DNA of 38,383 nucleotides, taken from Bradyrhizobium sacchari (GTDB lineage Bacteria > Pseudomonadota > Alphaproteobacteria > Rhizobiales > Xanthobacteraceae). The translations under genes and the position numbers were made by a program. The stretch is taken from positions 1-38,383 of the forward strand of contig NZ_LWIG01000007.1 of the NCBI RefSeq assembly GCF_002068095.1, given 5' to 3'. How positions within the stretch are numbered: the stretch's first letter is position 1; each line of letters starts with the position of its first letter. The notes under the pieces were generated by a model, which ran no database searches, was not told the DNA's origin, and worked only from the letters and a program-made list of their open reading frames with translations. This document shows positions 23,189 to 32,524 of the stretch, piece by piece.

Positions 23189-23536
23189 TCACGCCTTGAG
23201 CGCGGTGACCACCACCTCGATCAGCGCGCCGCCGCCGAGATCGGCGACGCCGACGGTGGCGCGGGTTGGCAGATTGTCGCCGAAGAACTCGGTCCAGGCC
23301 GCGTCCATCTCCTTCTTCTTGGAGAGATCCGTGACGAAGATCGAGGCGCTGACGATTCGGCTCTTGTCGGTGCCGGCTTCCTTCAGGTAGCCGGCGATTT
23401 TGCCGAGGATGTTGCGGGTCTGGTCGCCCATCGAGACCGAGGTGTCGTCGGCGATGGTGCCGCCGACGAAGACGAAGCCGTTGGCTTCGACCGCACGGTG
23501 CATGATGGGCGTGCGGATGCTGCGGGTGATGCTCAT
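23189..23536 (-). CDS. RidA-family reactive imine/enamine deaminase
   Basis: A 115-residue member of the YjgF/YER057c/UK114 family. The conserved active-site Arg is R92 (LPTRATVGV), and the Glu of the family's ALxE element is E107 (ALIEVVV). GFVFVGGTIADD and TRNILGKIAGYLKEAG are also typical. RidA proteins hydrolyse reactive 2-imino acids made by amino-acid-oxidising or PLP enzymes to the 2-oxo acid and ammonia. It is the last gene of the nine-gene operon, 12 bases after a DAO-type flavoprotein gene, exactly where an imine-clearing activity would be useful. AGAGGAAATC provides the ribosome-binding site. Confidence 0.93.
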   Translation of the reverse strand: MSITRSIRTPIMHRAVEANGFVFVGGTIADDTSVSMGDQTRNILGKIAGYLKEAGTDKSRIVSASIFVTDLSKKKEMDAAWTEFFGDNLPTRATVGVADLGGGALIEVVVTALKA

Positions 23537-23548
23537 GATTTCCTCTTC

Positions 23549-24670
23549 TTAGAGCGTGGCGGGATGGAAGCGGTCGATGCCGAGATCGCTGACGCGGGTC
23601 TGGGTGCCGCCATTGACGATCAGCTCCGCCATGACGGCGCCGGCGCCGGGACCGAGCTGGAAGCCGTGCAGCGAGAAGCCGAACTGGTGATAGAGGCCCC
23701 TGTGGCGAGAGCTCGGCCCGAACACGGGGATGTCGTCCTTCATCTTCGCCTCGATGCCGGCCCAGGCACGGACTATGGTCGCGCTGCGCATTACCGGGAA
23801 CAGCTCGAACACGGTCTGCGCGCTGGTCGCAAGGCTCTTCCAGTCCAGCACCGTCTCGTTGCGGTCCTGATAGGGTGTTGCGAGATGGCCGCCGCCGATC
23901 AGCACGGTGCCGTTCTTGAACTGCTTGAAGGACAGCTTTCGCCCGCGCAGGATCACGACGGGGTCGATGAAGTGCGGCACGCGCGAGGTGATCATCAGCA
24001 TCGGCGCCACGGTCTCGACCGGCACCGGCTCGCCGAGATCGGCCGCGATCTTGCCGGCCCAGGCGCCGGCTGCATTGACCAGCACCGGCGCCGCAAATGT
24101 TTCAGTGCCGGCATCGACGGACCAGAGACCGTCGCTGTGCCGGATGTTGCGGGCAGCAACGCCTTCGCGCACGGTCGCACCTAACTGCTCGGCCTTTCGG
24201 CGGAAAGCCGTCGTCGTCTGCGCTGGATTGGCGGCGCCGTCGCGGCGCGAGACCACGCCGCCGGGGCAGGTCTCGGCCACCGCGGGCACCAGCCGGCGCA
24301 ATTCGGCCGCATCGATCAGCTCCTCGTGGGTGAAGCCAAGCGCGTTGAGTTCAGCGACACGCGCACGACAGGTCGCAAGCTCCTCCTCGTTCTCGGCGAC
24401 GAGGACCTGGCCGTAGCTCTCAAAGCTGCAATCATCATCGAGAAGATCGGTGATCTTCTCCCAGATTCCCATCGAGCGGATCGAGAGCGGTATCTCCGGG
24501 ATGTGCCGGGCGAGCTGACGCACCCCGCCGGCATTGACGCCCGAGGCGTGGCGGCCGGCATAGTCCTTCTCGATCAGCACCGGCTTCAGGCCGGCAAGGC
24601 ACAGATGCAGCGTGGTCGAGCATCCGTGGATGCCGCCGCCGACGACGATCGCATCCACGTTCGTGCTCAT
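23549..24670 (-). CDS. FAD-dependent oxidoreductase, DAO family (HcnC/OoxB-like catalytic subunit)
   Basis: This 373-residue flavoprotein starts with the dinucleotide motif VGGGIHG (10-16) and continues LIEKDYAGRHASGVNAGGV, the FAD-covering segment. The middle has VLVNAAGAWAGKIAADLG, and the C-terminus has GLYHQFGFSLHGFQLGPGAG, both standard for the glycine/D-amino-acid oxidase fold. In HcnABC-, octopine oxidase- and D-hydroxyproline dehydrogenase-like enzymes such a subunit oxidises the amine, while partner subunits carry electrons to the respiratory chain. Its ATG overlaps the stop of the FAD/NAD subunit gene (ATGA), which points to equal synthesis and a shared complex. The substrate is unknown but likely a secondary amine or amino acid. 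Confidence 0.92.
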   Translation of the reverse strand: MSTNVDAIVVGGGIHGCSTTLHLCLAGLKPVLIEKDYAGRHASGVNAGGVRQLARHIPEIPLSIRSMGIWEKITDLLDDDCSFESYGQVLVAENEEELATCRARVAELNALGFTHEELIDAAELRRLVPAVAETCPGGVVSRRDGAANPAQTTTAFRRKAEQLGATVREGVAARNIRHSDGLWSVDAGTETFAAPVLVNAAGAWAGKIAADLGEPVPVETVAPMLMITSRVPHFIDPVVILRGRKLSFKQFKNGTVLIGGGHLATPYQDRNETVLDWKSLATSAQTVFELFPVMRSATIVRAWAGIEAKMKDDIPVFGPSSRHRGLYHQFGFSLHGFQLGPGAGAVMAELIVNGGTQTRVSDLGIDRFHPATL

Positions 24671-26085
24671 CCGCGCACCACGGCCTTCACGTCGGCCTCG
24701 GACTTCGGAACGGCGGCGAGCTCGGCAAGCGTGATCGGCTTCACCGGCGCGCGCAGCCGGTAGTAGCCGATCTCTTGCGGAGACTTGCCGCGCGCCTGCG
24801 CCATCAGCTCGGTGACGGTGAGGCCGCAGAGCCGTCCCTGGCACGGGCCCATGCCGGTGCGGCGATAGGCCTTGAGCTGGTTTGGTCCGGTCGCGCCGAT
24901 CGCGACGGAATCGAGAACGTCCTTGGCCGTCACTTCCTCGCAGCGGCAGACGATGGTGTCGCCCGAGGGAATCCGGAATTGCGGCGCCGGGCGGAACAGC
25001 GTGTCGAGGAAAACGCGGCCGCGCTCCGCCTTTGCGAGATCGGCGCGGAGCGTTGCCATTGCGGGAAGTCTTGCGGCAGAAGCGGGCGCAAGGGCTTCGA
25101 CCGCGGCCCGCGCGGCAATGCGGCCGCGCACCGCGGCCGCATTGGCACCGCCGATGCCGGCGCCATCGCCGGCGACCGCAATGCCGGTGACCGAGGAAGC
25201 TCCGTTCGCGTCCAGCATCGGCGACCAGCACAATTGCAGATCATCCCAGCGATGCTCGATGCCGGCGGACATCGCGAGATTGACGTTGGGCACGACGCCC
25301 TGGTGCAGCAGCAGCAGGTCAGCGGAAATGGTCTCGCGCTTGCCGCCCGCGACATAGCTCACGCTGGCAAGCTGGCCGTCGCCGGAGGCCGCAAGCTCGG
25401 TGACGCCGGAGACGATCTGCACCTTCGCCTTCACCTCGCGCATCATGGAGAGGCCCTTGGCGAAATAGGGCGAAGTCAGGAACGCGAAGGCGTGCGGCAG
25501 CGCGGCGACGTAGTTGCCGCGTTCAGTCGTATCAAGGATGCGATCGATGCGGCCGCCGAGGCGCAAGATCTGCGCGGCGAGCAGCCAGAGCAACGGTCCT
25601 TGCCCCGCGATCACCGTGCGGCCGTCGGGCACCAGCGCCGAGGACTTCAGCATGGTCTGCGCCGCGCCCGCGGTCATCACGCCCGGCAGCGTCCAGCCTG
25701 GAATCGGAAACGGCCGCTCCAGTGCGCCGGTCGCGAGGATCACGCGCTTCGCCTTGACGAAGGCCGAGGCGCCGCCGATCGAAACGGCGATGTCGAGATT
25801 GCGGTCGAGGCTCCAGACCGTCGCCCGATGGATGACCTCGGCATTGCTCGCGCGCAGCGACTGCACGAGATCGGCGCCGACCCAGTAATCCGCGCCGAGC
25901 TTGTTGCGGTCGGTGACCGGCGTCGAGGAGATGGCACGAAACACCTGGCCGCCGGGGCCGATATTCTCGTCGAGCAGCAGCGTGGAGAGGCCGGCTTCGG
26001 CGGAGGTCGCCGCGGCAGCGAGGCCGGCAGGCCCGGCACCGATCACCACGACGTCATAGTCTTCGCGCTTGGGAGCCACAGTCAT
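24667..26085 (-). CDS. FAD/NAD(P)-binding subunit with C-terminal four-cysteine 2Fe-2S domain (HcnB/OoxA-like)
   Basis: This 472-residue protein has a GxGxxG motif at 16-21 (VIGAGPAG). ILATGALERPFPIPGWTLPG follows, a hallmark of HcnB/OoxA-like alpha subunits, and then an AGDGAGIGG FAD-contact motif. The tail carries C380, C382, C415 and C420 (CRCEE...GPCQGRLC), a BFD-type [2Fe-2S] site. Homologues are the large subunits of hydrogen cyanide synthase, octopine/nopaline oxidases and L- or D-hydroxyproline dehydrogenases. It is linked by four-base ATGA overlaps to the genes on both sides, the small ferredoxin-like protein and the second DAO subunit. The three most likely form one membrane-associated dehydrogenase. 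Confidence 0.93.
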   Translation of the reverse strand: MTVAPKREDYDVVVIGAGPAGLAAAATSAEAGLSTLLLDENIGPGGQVFRAISSTPVTDRNKLGADYWVGADLVQSLRASNAEVIHRATVWSLDRNLDIAVSIGGASAFVKAKRVILATGALERPFPIPGWTLPGVMTAGAAQTMLKSSALVPDGRTVIAGQGPLLWLLAAQILRLGGRIDRILDTTERGNYVAALPHAFAFLTSPYFAKGLSMMREVKAKVQIVSGVTELAASGDGQLASVSYVAGGKRETISADLLLLHQGVVPNVNLAMSAGIEHRWDDLQLCWSPMLDANGASSVTGIAVAGDGAGIGGANAAAVRGRIAARAAVEALAPASAARLPAMATLRADLAKAERGRVFLDTLFRPAPQFRIPSGDTIVCRCEEVTAKDVLDSVAIGATGPNQLKAYRRTGMGPCQGRLCGLTVTELMAQARGKSPQEIGYYRLRAPVKPITLAELAAVPKSEADVKAVVRG

Positions 26086-26378
26086 TTTCCGATCTCCCGC
26101 TTGCCCATCTGGATTTCGATCTGCATGCCCTCGGCGACAGGCACGAGGCAGCCCTGGCGATTACCGACGCCGTCGATGGTGACGAGGCAGTCGAAGCACA
26201 CGCCCATCATGCAATAGGGCAGCCGCGGCGCGCCGCTGACTGCAGTGGATCGCCGCGCGTCGCGGCCAGATGCCAGCAGCGCGGCGGAGACGGTGTCGCC
26301 CTGACGTGCGGCGACAGCGACGCCGTCGACGAAGATCTGCACCTGTGGCCGCTTGTCCAGTTCGGATCGCTTAAACAT
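26082..26378 (-). CDS. Small (2Fe-2S) ferredoxin-like subunit (HcnA-like)
   Basis: A 98-residue protein with the plant-ferredoxin pattern C56-x4-C61-x2-C64-x12-C77 (PYCMMGVCFDC and RQGC). The N-terminal VQIFVDGVAVAARQGDTVSA also fits. It corresponds to the gamma subunit of HcnABC/OoxAB-type dehydrogenases and passes electrons between the flavins. The start at 26378 was chosen because family members begin close to FKRSE; longer in-frame readings run into the upstream gene. Its stop overlaps the next start codon (ATGA). A 28-base gap separates it from the first DAO gene. Confidence 0.92.
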   Translation of the reverse strand: MFKRSELDKRPQVQIFVDGVAVAARQGDTVSAALLASGRDARRSTAVSGAPRLPYCMMGVCFDCLVTIDGVGNRQGCLVPVAEGMQIEIQMGKREIGK

Positions 26379-26406
26379 GGGGATGCCTCTAGGCTCCTTG
26401 ATATCT

Positions 26407-27543
26407 CTAATAGCCGCTGCCGTTGGCAGCACCCGCACCGCCAAAGCGGCTGGCCGAGAACGCGCCGACCAGCTCCGGCTCGAGCGCACCCTGCGCCACC
26501 ATGCGCGCGATCTCGAAAGCGTGGTTGGAGGCGAGCGTCACGCCGGAATGGCAGCAAGCGACGAAGGCGCCGGGATGTGTCTCCGACTGGTCGTAGATCG
26601 GAAAGCCGTCCTGCGGCATGACGCGGATGCCGGACCAGCTCCTGACCACGTTGAGCCGCGACAGATGCGGGAACATCCGCTGCGCGCGATCGGCCATCAC
26701 GCCGCTGATCAAGGGGTTCAGCACGCGATCGTTCAACTCGTCTTCCTTGCTGTCGCCGATCATCACCGTGCCCTCGTCGGTCTGGCGGATCGTGGTCAGC
26801 GGATGCGGCAGGAACGGCATGGTGCGCTCGGTCACGACGACCTGGCCGCGGGTCGGCCCCATCGGCGCATAAAGGCCGACCATCGGCGCAAGCGTCTGGT
26901 TGGCGTTGCCGGCGGCAAGCACGATCTTGGCGGCACGCAGCTCGCCGTCGGGCGTCGTCAGGCGGAATTCGCCGCCGCTCTTGCTGATCGCAGAGACCGG
27001 ACGCTCTGGAAAATAGTCGATGCCGAACGCCTTGAAACCGGTGTGGAACGCGCGGAACGTGCGCAGCGAATTGACGTGGCCGTCGAGCGGGCAATAGCTG
27101 CCGCCGGAGACCTCGGGTCCGATCAGCGGCAGCGCGTTCCTGATCTCGGAGGGCCGCAGCATCTCCATCTTGTAGTCGGCCGCGCCGACCTGGTTGTGCA
27201 TGCGCTTGACGAGCTCGGTGCGCTGGCCGAATTCGTCCTCGCCGAGCGTGAGATGAAAGCCGCCGTTCTGCTGCAGCGAAACATCGAGCCCCGTCTGCTG
27301 CTTCAGCTCGGAGGCGAGCCGACCCCATGCCTGCGACGCCTGCACGGTCCAGACCGTATAGGCAGGCATGCCCAGACCCTTGCTCTGTACCCAGACCAGC
27401 GCGAAATTCGCACGCGAGGCGCGCTTGGTGATGTCACCTTCGTCGAGCACGGCGACCTTCTTGCCGAGGCGGCCGAGGCCCCAGGCAATGGCGGAGCCGA
27501 GCAATCCGCCGCCGACGACGGCGACGTCGTATTCTCCTGACAT
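26407..27543 (-). CDS. FAD-dependent oxidoreductase, DAO family (second, upstream copy)
   Basis: A 378-residue flavoprotein of the glycine/D-amino-acid oxidase fold: VGGGLLG at 10-16, VAVLDEGDITKRASRANFAL, IVLAAGNANQTLAPMVGLYA and a C-terminal CHSGVTLASNHAFEIARMVA. It resembles the DAO2 subunit (23549) in fold but shares little obvious local sequence. The complex thus has two candidate catalytic partners, or this enzyme performs a separate oxidation in the same pathway. The gene lies eight bases after the permease gene and upstream of the 2Fe-2S gene in one operon. No signal peptide; cytoplasmic. Confidence 0.92.
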   Translation of the reverse strand: MSGEYDVAVVGGGLLGSAIAWGLGRLGKKVAVLDEGDITKRASRANFALVWVQSKGLGMPAYTVWTVQASQAWGRLASELKQQTGLDVSLQQNGGFHLTLGEDEFGQRTELVKRMHNQVGAADYKMEMLRPSEIRNALPLIGPEVSGGSYCPLDGHVNSLRTFRAFHTGFKAFGIDYFPERPVSAISKSGGEFRLTTPDGELRAAKIVLAAGNANQTLAPMVGLYAPMGPTRGQVVVTERTMPFLPHPLTTIRQTDEGTVMIGDSKEDELNDRVLNPLISGVMADRAQRMFPHLSRLNVVRSWSGIRVMPQDGFPIYDQSETHPGAFVACCHSGVTLASNHAFEIARMVAQGALEPELVGAFSASRFGGAGAANGSGY

Positions 27544-27551
27544 GAGTTCTC

Positions 27552-28358
27552 CTATCGTCCCGTGTCGCCCTTACCGGCGAGCACGCGGTCGAGCCCGTAG
27601 AAGCGGTCGAGCAGAATGAGGGCGGTCATGGTGATCGCGATCACGCAGGCCGAGACCGACGTCACCAGCGGATCGATGTTGTCCTGGATGTAGAGGAACA
27701 TGCGCACCGGCAGCGTCTCGGTGCCGGGCGCGGCGAGAAAGACGGTCATGGTGAGATCGTCGAAGGACTGGATGAAGGCGAGCGCCCAGCCGCTGATCAC
27801 GCCCGGCAGGATCAGCGGCAAGGTCACGCGTCGGAACAGCGTCCAGCCGCCGGCGCCGAGCGAGACGGCGGCCATCTCGACGGTGCGGTCCATGCCGGTC
27901 GCGGCCGCCAGCGTCAGCCGCAGCGCGAACGGAAACACGATGATGACATGGGCGATGATCAGCGCGGCGAAGCTGCCGCCGAGCCCGGCCGAGGTGAAGA
28001 AGCGCAGGAAGGCGATGCCGAGCACGACATGCGGGATCATCAGCGGCGACAGGAACAGCGCCGCGAGCGCATCGCGGCCGCGGAAGCGATAGCGCGCGAT
28101 CGCCAGCGCCGCCGGCACAGCGAACAGCAACGCAACGAAGGACGAGAGCGCACCGAGGCCGAGGCTGACCCAGAAGGCATGGATGAATTCGGGGTAGTTC
28201 AGGATCGTCCTGAACCAGCGCAGCGAAAAGCCGTTGGTCGGCAGCGACAGAAAGCCTTCGGGCGTGAAGGCGACGAGGCAGACCACCAGGATCGGCGCCA
28301 CCATGACGACGACGAAGACGGTGTGGAAGATCAGCGCGAGCGGGCCGTTCCGGCTCAT
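27552..28358 (-). CDS. ABC transporter permease (PotC-like)
   Basis: This 268-residue permease has six predicted helices and starts FHTVFVVVMVAPILVVCLVA. The cytoplasmic EAA loop is EMAAVSLGAGGWTLFRRVTL followed by PLILPGVISG, which contacts the ATPase. Family and position match the second permease of spermidine/putrescine-type importers. Its ATG overlaps the stop of the first permease gene (ATGA). It forms a heterodimer with that protein and is served by the ATPase and binding protein encoded upstream. Confidence 0.92.
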   Translation of the reverse strand: MSRNGPLALIFHTVFVVVMVAPILVVCLVAFTPEGFLSLPTNGFSLRWFRTILNYPEFIHAFWVSLGLGALSSFVALLFAVPAALAIARYRFRGRDALAALFLSPLMIPHVVLGIAFLRFFTSAGLGGSFAALIIAHVIIVFPFALRLTLAAATGMDRTVEMAAVSLGAGGWTLFRRVTLPLILPGVISGWALAFIQSFDDLTMTVFLAAPGTETLPVRMFLYIQDNIDPLVTSVSACVIAITMTALILLDRFYGLDRVLAGKGDTGR

Positions 28359-29226
28359 CGGAACACCTCCGCGTAGCGTCGTTCAATCAGCGCGTTGCTG
28401 CCGACGACGATCAGCACCAGCGCAACCAGCAGCAACGTGGCGACCGCAGCCCCCAGCGGCCAGTTCAGCGTGTTGAGGAATTCGTCGTAGGCGAGCGTCG
28501 CCGCGACCTTGAGCCGGCGGCCGCCGATGATCGCGGGCGTCGCGAACGCGCTGGCCGAAAGCGAGAACACGATGATCGCGCCCGAGAGCACGCCCGGCAT
28601 GATCTGCGGCATGATGATGCGGCGGATGATGGTCACGGGTCCGGCACCGAGCGACATCGCGGCATTCTCGATCTGCGGATCGAGCCGCTGCAGCGCCGCC
28701 CACACCGACAGCACCATGAACGGCATCATGACATGGGCGAGCGCGACCACCATGCCGGTTTCGGTGAACATGAATGGAATTGGAGAGCGGATCGCGCCGA
28801 GCGACATCAGGAGCTTGTTGACGAGGCCGTTGTTGCCGCCGAACAGCAGCGCCCAGCCGAGCGTACGCGCCACCACGGAGATCAGCAGCGGCCCGAGGAT
28901 GACGAGCAGGAAGAAGCTCTTCCAGCGGCCGCTCATGCGGTTGAGGATGTAGGCTTCGGGCGCGCCGAGAACCGCGGTGAGGAACGTCGTCAGGATCGCG
29001 ATGCGAAACGTCCGCCAGAACATCTCGGCGTAATAGGGATCGGTCGCGATCTCGTGCCAGTTCTTCAAGATGAAGATCGGCTCGATGCCTTTGTACTGAC
29101 CCCAATCGTGGAACGACAGCATTACCGTCATCGCCAGCGGAATCAGCAGCACGCCGACGAACAGCATCAAGGCGGGTGCCGTCAGTGCCCACGGCGCACG
29201 TGCGCTGCGCTCCTCGGCGGCCATGC

Positions 29227-29230
<4 letters not shown>
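28355..29230 (-). CDS. ABC transporter permease (PotB-like)
   Basis: A 291-residue membrane protein with an N-terminal cytoplasmic stretch of about 12 residues and six helices (TAPALMLFVGVLLIPLAMTV first). The EAA loop is ENAAMSLGAGPVTIIRRIIM, then PQIMPGVLSGAIIVF. The PotB-type identification rests on length and gene order. The ATG at 29230 overlaps the stop of the ATPase gene (ATGA). A second ATG two codons later is also possible. It pairs with the PotC-like permease. Confidence 0.92.
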
Positions 29231-30267
<1,037 letters not shown>

Positions 30268-30290
30268 GACTCCGTCTCCGCTGCGACCGA

Positions 30291-31325
30291 TCAGCGCTCG
30301 ACCTCGCGATTCCAGCGCTTGGTCCACTCCTCGCGCTTCTCGTTGATGATGGTCCAGTCCGGGTTGTAGAGCTTGGCCGCGCGCTCGCCGATCGGCGCCA
30401 TCTTGCCGAGCTCCGGAGGGATCACCAGCGACTTGAGCACCGGGCCGTAGCCATAGTCCTTCAGCATCACGAGCTGGATCTTCGGGTCAAGCAGCATCTT
30501 GACGAAGCTCGAGGCCAGCGGCGAGGCGTTGGGCTTGGTGATCGGGCAGGCCGTGGTCAGCAGCGTCGCGGCGCCTTCCTTGGGATAGACGAAATCGACG
30601 GGGAAGCCGGTATTGGCAAAGCTCTGCACGCGGCCGGTGCCCCATACCGCGATCACGGCCTGGCCGGACTGGAACAGCTCGGTCATCTTGCCCGGCGACG
30701 GCTCATAGGCGAGCACGTTCGGATTGATCTCTTCCTTGAAGATCTTGAAGCCGGAATCGACATTGGTCTCGCCGCCGCCATTCATCTTCGACAGCATCAC
30801 CAGCGCTTCGAGACCGTAGGTGTTGTTGATCGGCGGGATCACGAGCTGCTTGGCGTATTTCGTGTCCTTGAGGTCGTTCCACGAGGTCGGCGGCGCCCAG
30901 CCTTTCTCCTTGAACACCTTGGTGTTGTACATCAGGCCGGTCGCGACGATGCCGATCGCGACCGCGCGATCGTCCTTGAAGCGCGCGGTGTCGTAGAGAT
31001 CGGCCGGCAGGCCGTCGAGCTTGCCGCAGAAGCCGAGCTGGATCGCCTGGTACATCGGGCCGTCGTCGACGATGGCGACGTCGATCTGCTGGTTGCCCTT
31101 CTGCGCCTGGAGCTTGGCCAGCGTGTCGGTGGAGTTGCCGGCGACGTATTCGACCTTGACGCCGTTCTCCTTCTCGAAGGTCGGGATCACCTCGTCGCGG
31201 ATGGTTTTCTCGAACGAGCCGCCGTAGCCGGCGACATAGAGCGTTTTCTGCTGGGCCGAGGCGACCGACGGGGCGGCAATGAGCGCCGCAATGCTGACCG
31301 CTGTCAGAAGGCGAAGTGTCTTCAT
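30291..31325 (-). CDS. ABC transporter substrate-binding protein (PotD-like)
   Basis: A 344-residue periplasmic protein. Its Sec signal peptide, MKTLRLLTAVSIAALIAAPS, is probably cleaved after ASA near residue 24. The mature part begins KTLYVAGYGGSFEKTIRDEV, typical of spermidine/putrescine- and opine-type (family 1/8 extracellular) binding proteins. IPPINNTYGLEALVMLSKMN and VWGTGRVQSFANTGFP follow. It is the first gene of the nine-gene operon, transcribed away from the LysR gene. GGAG in the ATTGGAGATCGGTCC leader serves as ribosome-binding site. The bound compound cannot be read from the sequence. Confidence 0.93.
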   Translation of the reverse strand: MKTLRLLTAVSIAALIAAPSVASAQQKTLYVAGYGGSFEKTIRDEVIPTFEKENGVKVEYVAGNSTDTLAKLQAQKGNQQIDVAIVDDGPMYQAIQLGFCGKLDGLPADLYDTARFKDDRAVAIGIVATGLMYNTKVFKEKGWAPPTSWNDLKDTKYAKQLVIPPINNTYGLEALVMLSKMNGGGETNVDSGFKIFKEEINPNVLAYEPSPGKMTELFQSGQAVIAVWGTGRVQSFANTGFPVDFVYPKEGAATLLTTACPITKPNASPLASSFVKMLLDPKIQLVMLKDYGYGPVLKSLVIPPELGKMAPIGERAAKLYNPDWTIINEKREEWTKRWNREVER

Positions 31326-31600
31326 ATGGACCGATCTCCAATACCGGAATGAGGTGACGTGCCGACGAGTCTCGCTGGCTGAAGTGCCTTCCGCATCTCC
31401 TTCCGCGCCAATCCGTCTCCGATCAGGGCTCCGGCCCCCATTCGGCGGGTTTTGGCGCGATCTGCAGGCTCGACCCCCTCCAATCTGCCGAAAAAGCGGG
31501 CTGACCCCAGTCCTGATGAAAAAGATCGCAACCTATACTTCCATCGTCCAATGAATAATGACACCCTTTGCATGCGTAAATGTTATGATTGGAATTGGGG
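31326..31600. promoter_or_regulatory. Divergent regulatory region between LysR gene and transport operon
   Basis: These 275 bases hold no credible gene. The part nearest the LysR start (about 31510-31600) is AT-richer and is the likely promoter zone for both directions. The remaining 180 bases would form an unusually long leader for the operon. LysR regulators normally bind such a region. A loose palindrome around GCATGC (31570-31575) is the best candidate, but a clear T-N11-A box could not be singled out. No known riboswitch was recognised in the leader. Confidence 0.5.
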
Positions 31601-32524
31601 ATGGCGCGGATCAATTCGCGGCAGGTAGAGGCCTTCCGGGCGATGATGCTGACCGGCAGCGTCACCGAGGCGGCCAAGCTGATCGCGGTGACTCAGCCGG
31701 CGGTGAGCCGGCTGCTGCGCGACCTCCAGGCGCTGCTGAAAATGGAGTTGTTCGAGCGCCGCGGCACCGGACTCGTGCCGACCGCCGCGGCGATGGCGCT
31801 CTACACCGAAGTGGAGCGCTCCTTTGTCGGCCTCGAACGCATCACGGCCGCGGCCGAGGAAATCCGGGGACGCCGCACCGGCTCGCTGCGGATCGCCGCG
31901 CTGCCGGCGCTGGCGAATGGATATCTGCCACGCCTTGCCGGACATTTCCTGATGGAGCGGCCCAATCTCAACCTCGCCTTCTTTGGCGTGATCTCGCCGA
32001 TCGTGGTCGACTGGGTGCTGAACAATCAGTGCGACATCGGCTTTGCTGAGGTGCCGATCGCGCATTCCGGCTTGCCGAGCCAGCGGCTGCCGGCAATGGC
32101 GCGCGTCGCGGTGCTGCCGACCGGTCATCGCCTCGCGGAGAAGGAGGTGCTGGAGCCGCGCGATTTCGAAGGCGAGACGTTCATCTCGCTGTCGGCGGGA
32201 TCGTCAAGCCGGCATCTCGTCGACCAGGTCTTCCACCGTCACGATGTCCGCCGCGTGCTCCGGGTCGAGACCACGCTGTCGGAGATCATGTGCGGCATGG
32301 TTTCGTCAGGCCTTGGGGTTGCGATCTGCGATCCCTTCACCGCGCAGGAATTTTCAACGCGGGGCGTCGTCGTACGTCGCTTCCTGCCGCGCATCGACTT
32401 CGAGTTCTCCGCGGTCTTTCCGGCACAGCGCAGCCCCTCACCGGTGGCGCTGGATCTGGTCGAGACCGTGCGCAAGGCGCTGGTGGAGTTCGACGCTCTG
32501 CCGAAGGTCGCGATCAGCCGTTGA
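31601..32524 (+). CDS. LysR-family regulator (NocR/OccR-like)
   Basis: This 307-residue regulator has its winged helix-turn-helix at about 5-62 (AFRAMMLTGSVTEAAKLIAV, then TQPAVSRLLRDLQ) and a C-terminal co-inducer domain from about 90. Its opening resembles the opine regulators NocR and OccR, which also stand next to opine transport and oxidase genes. It is divergent from the PotD-like operon and most likely activates it in response to the imported compound. The start at 31601 (ATG, GGAA six bases upstream) was preferred to a TTG four codons earlier. Its last 11 bases overlap the end of the convergent amidohydrolase gene. Confidence 0.9.
   Translation: MARINSRQVEAFRAMMLTGSVTEAAKLIAVTQPAVSRLLRDLQALLKMELFERRGTGLVPTAAAMALYTEVERSFVGLERITAAAEEIRGRRTGSLRIAALPALANGYLPRLAGHFLMERPNLNLAFFGVISPIVVDWVLNNQCDIGFAEVPIAHSGLPSQRLPAMARVAVLPTGHRLAEKEVLEPRDFEGETFISLSAGSSSRHLVDQVFHRHDVRRVLRVETTLSEIMCGMVSSGLGVAICDPFTAQEFSTRGVVVRRFLPRIDFEFSAVFPAQRSPSPVALDLVETVRKALVEFDALPKVAISR

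Noticed and set aside
24775..26217. A 480-codon plus-strand frame antisense to the FAD/NAD subunit gene
   Set aside because: The sense strand carries unmistakable FAD and cysteine motifs with ATGA-coupled ends; the antisense product is a GC artefact.
31536..31555. A possible sigma-54 promoter (TGGAAGTATAGGTTGC) before the PotD-like operon
   Set aside because: The spacing between GG and GC is 11 instead of 10, and the -24 element is poor.
31322..31573. An 83-codon minus-strand frame in the leader of the PotD-like operon
   Set aside because: It runs into the binding-protein start codon, lacks a ribosome-binding site and has no conserved features; more likely untranslated leader.
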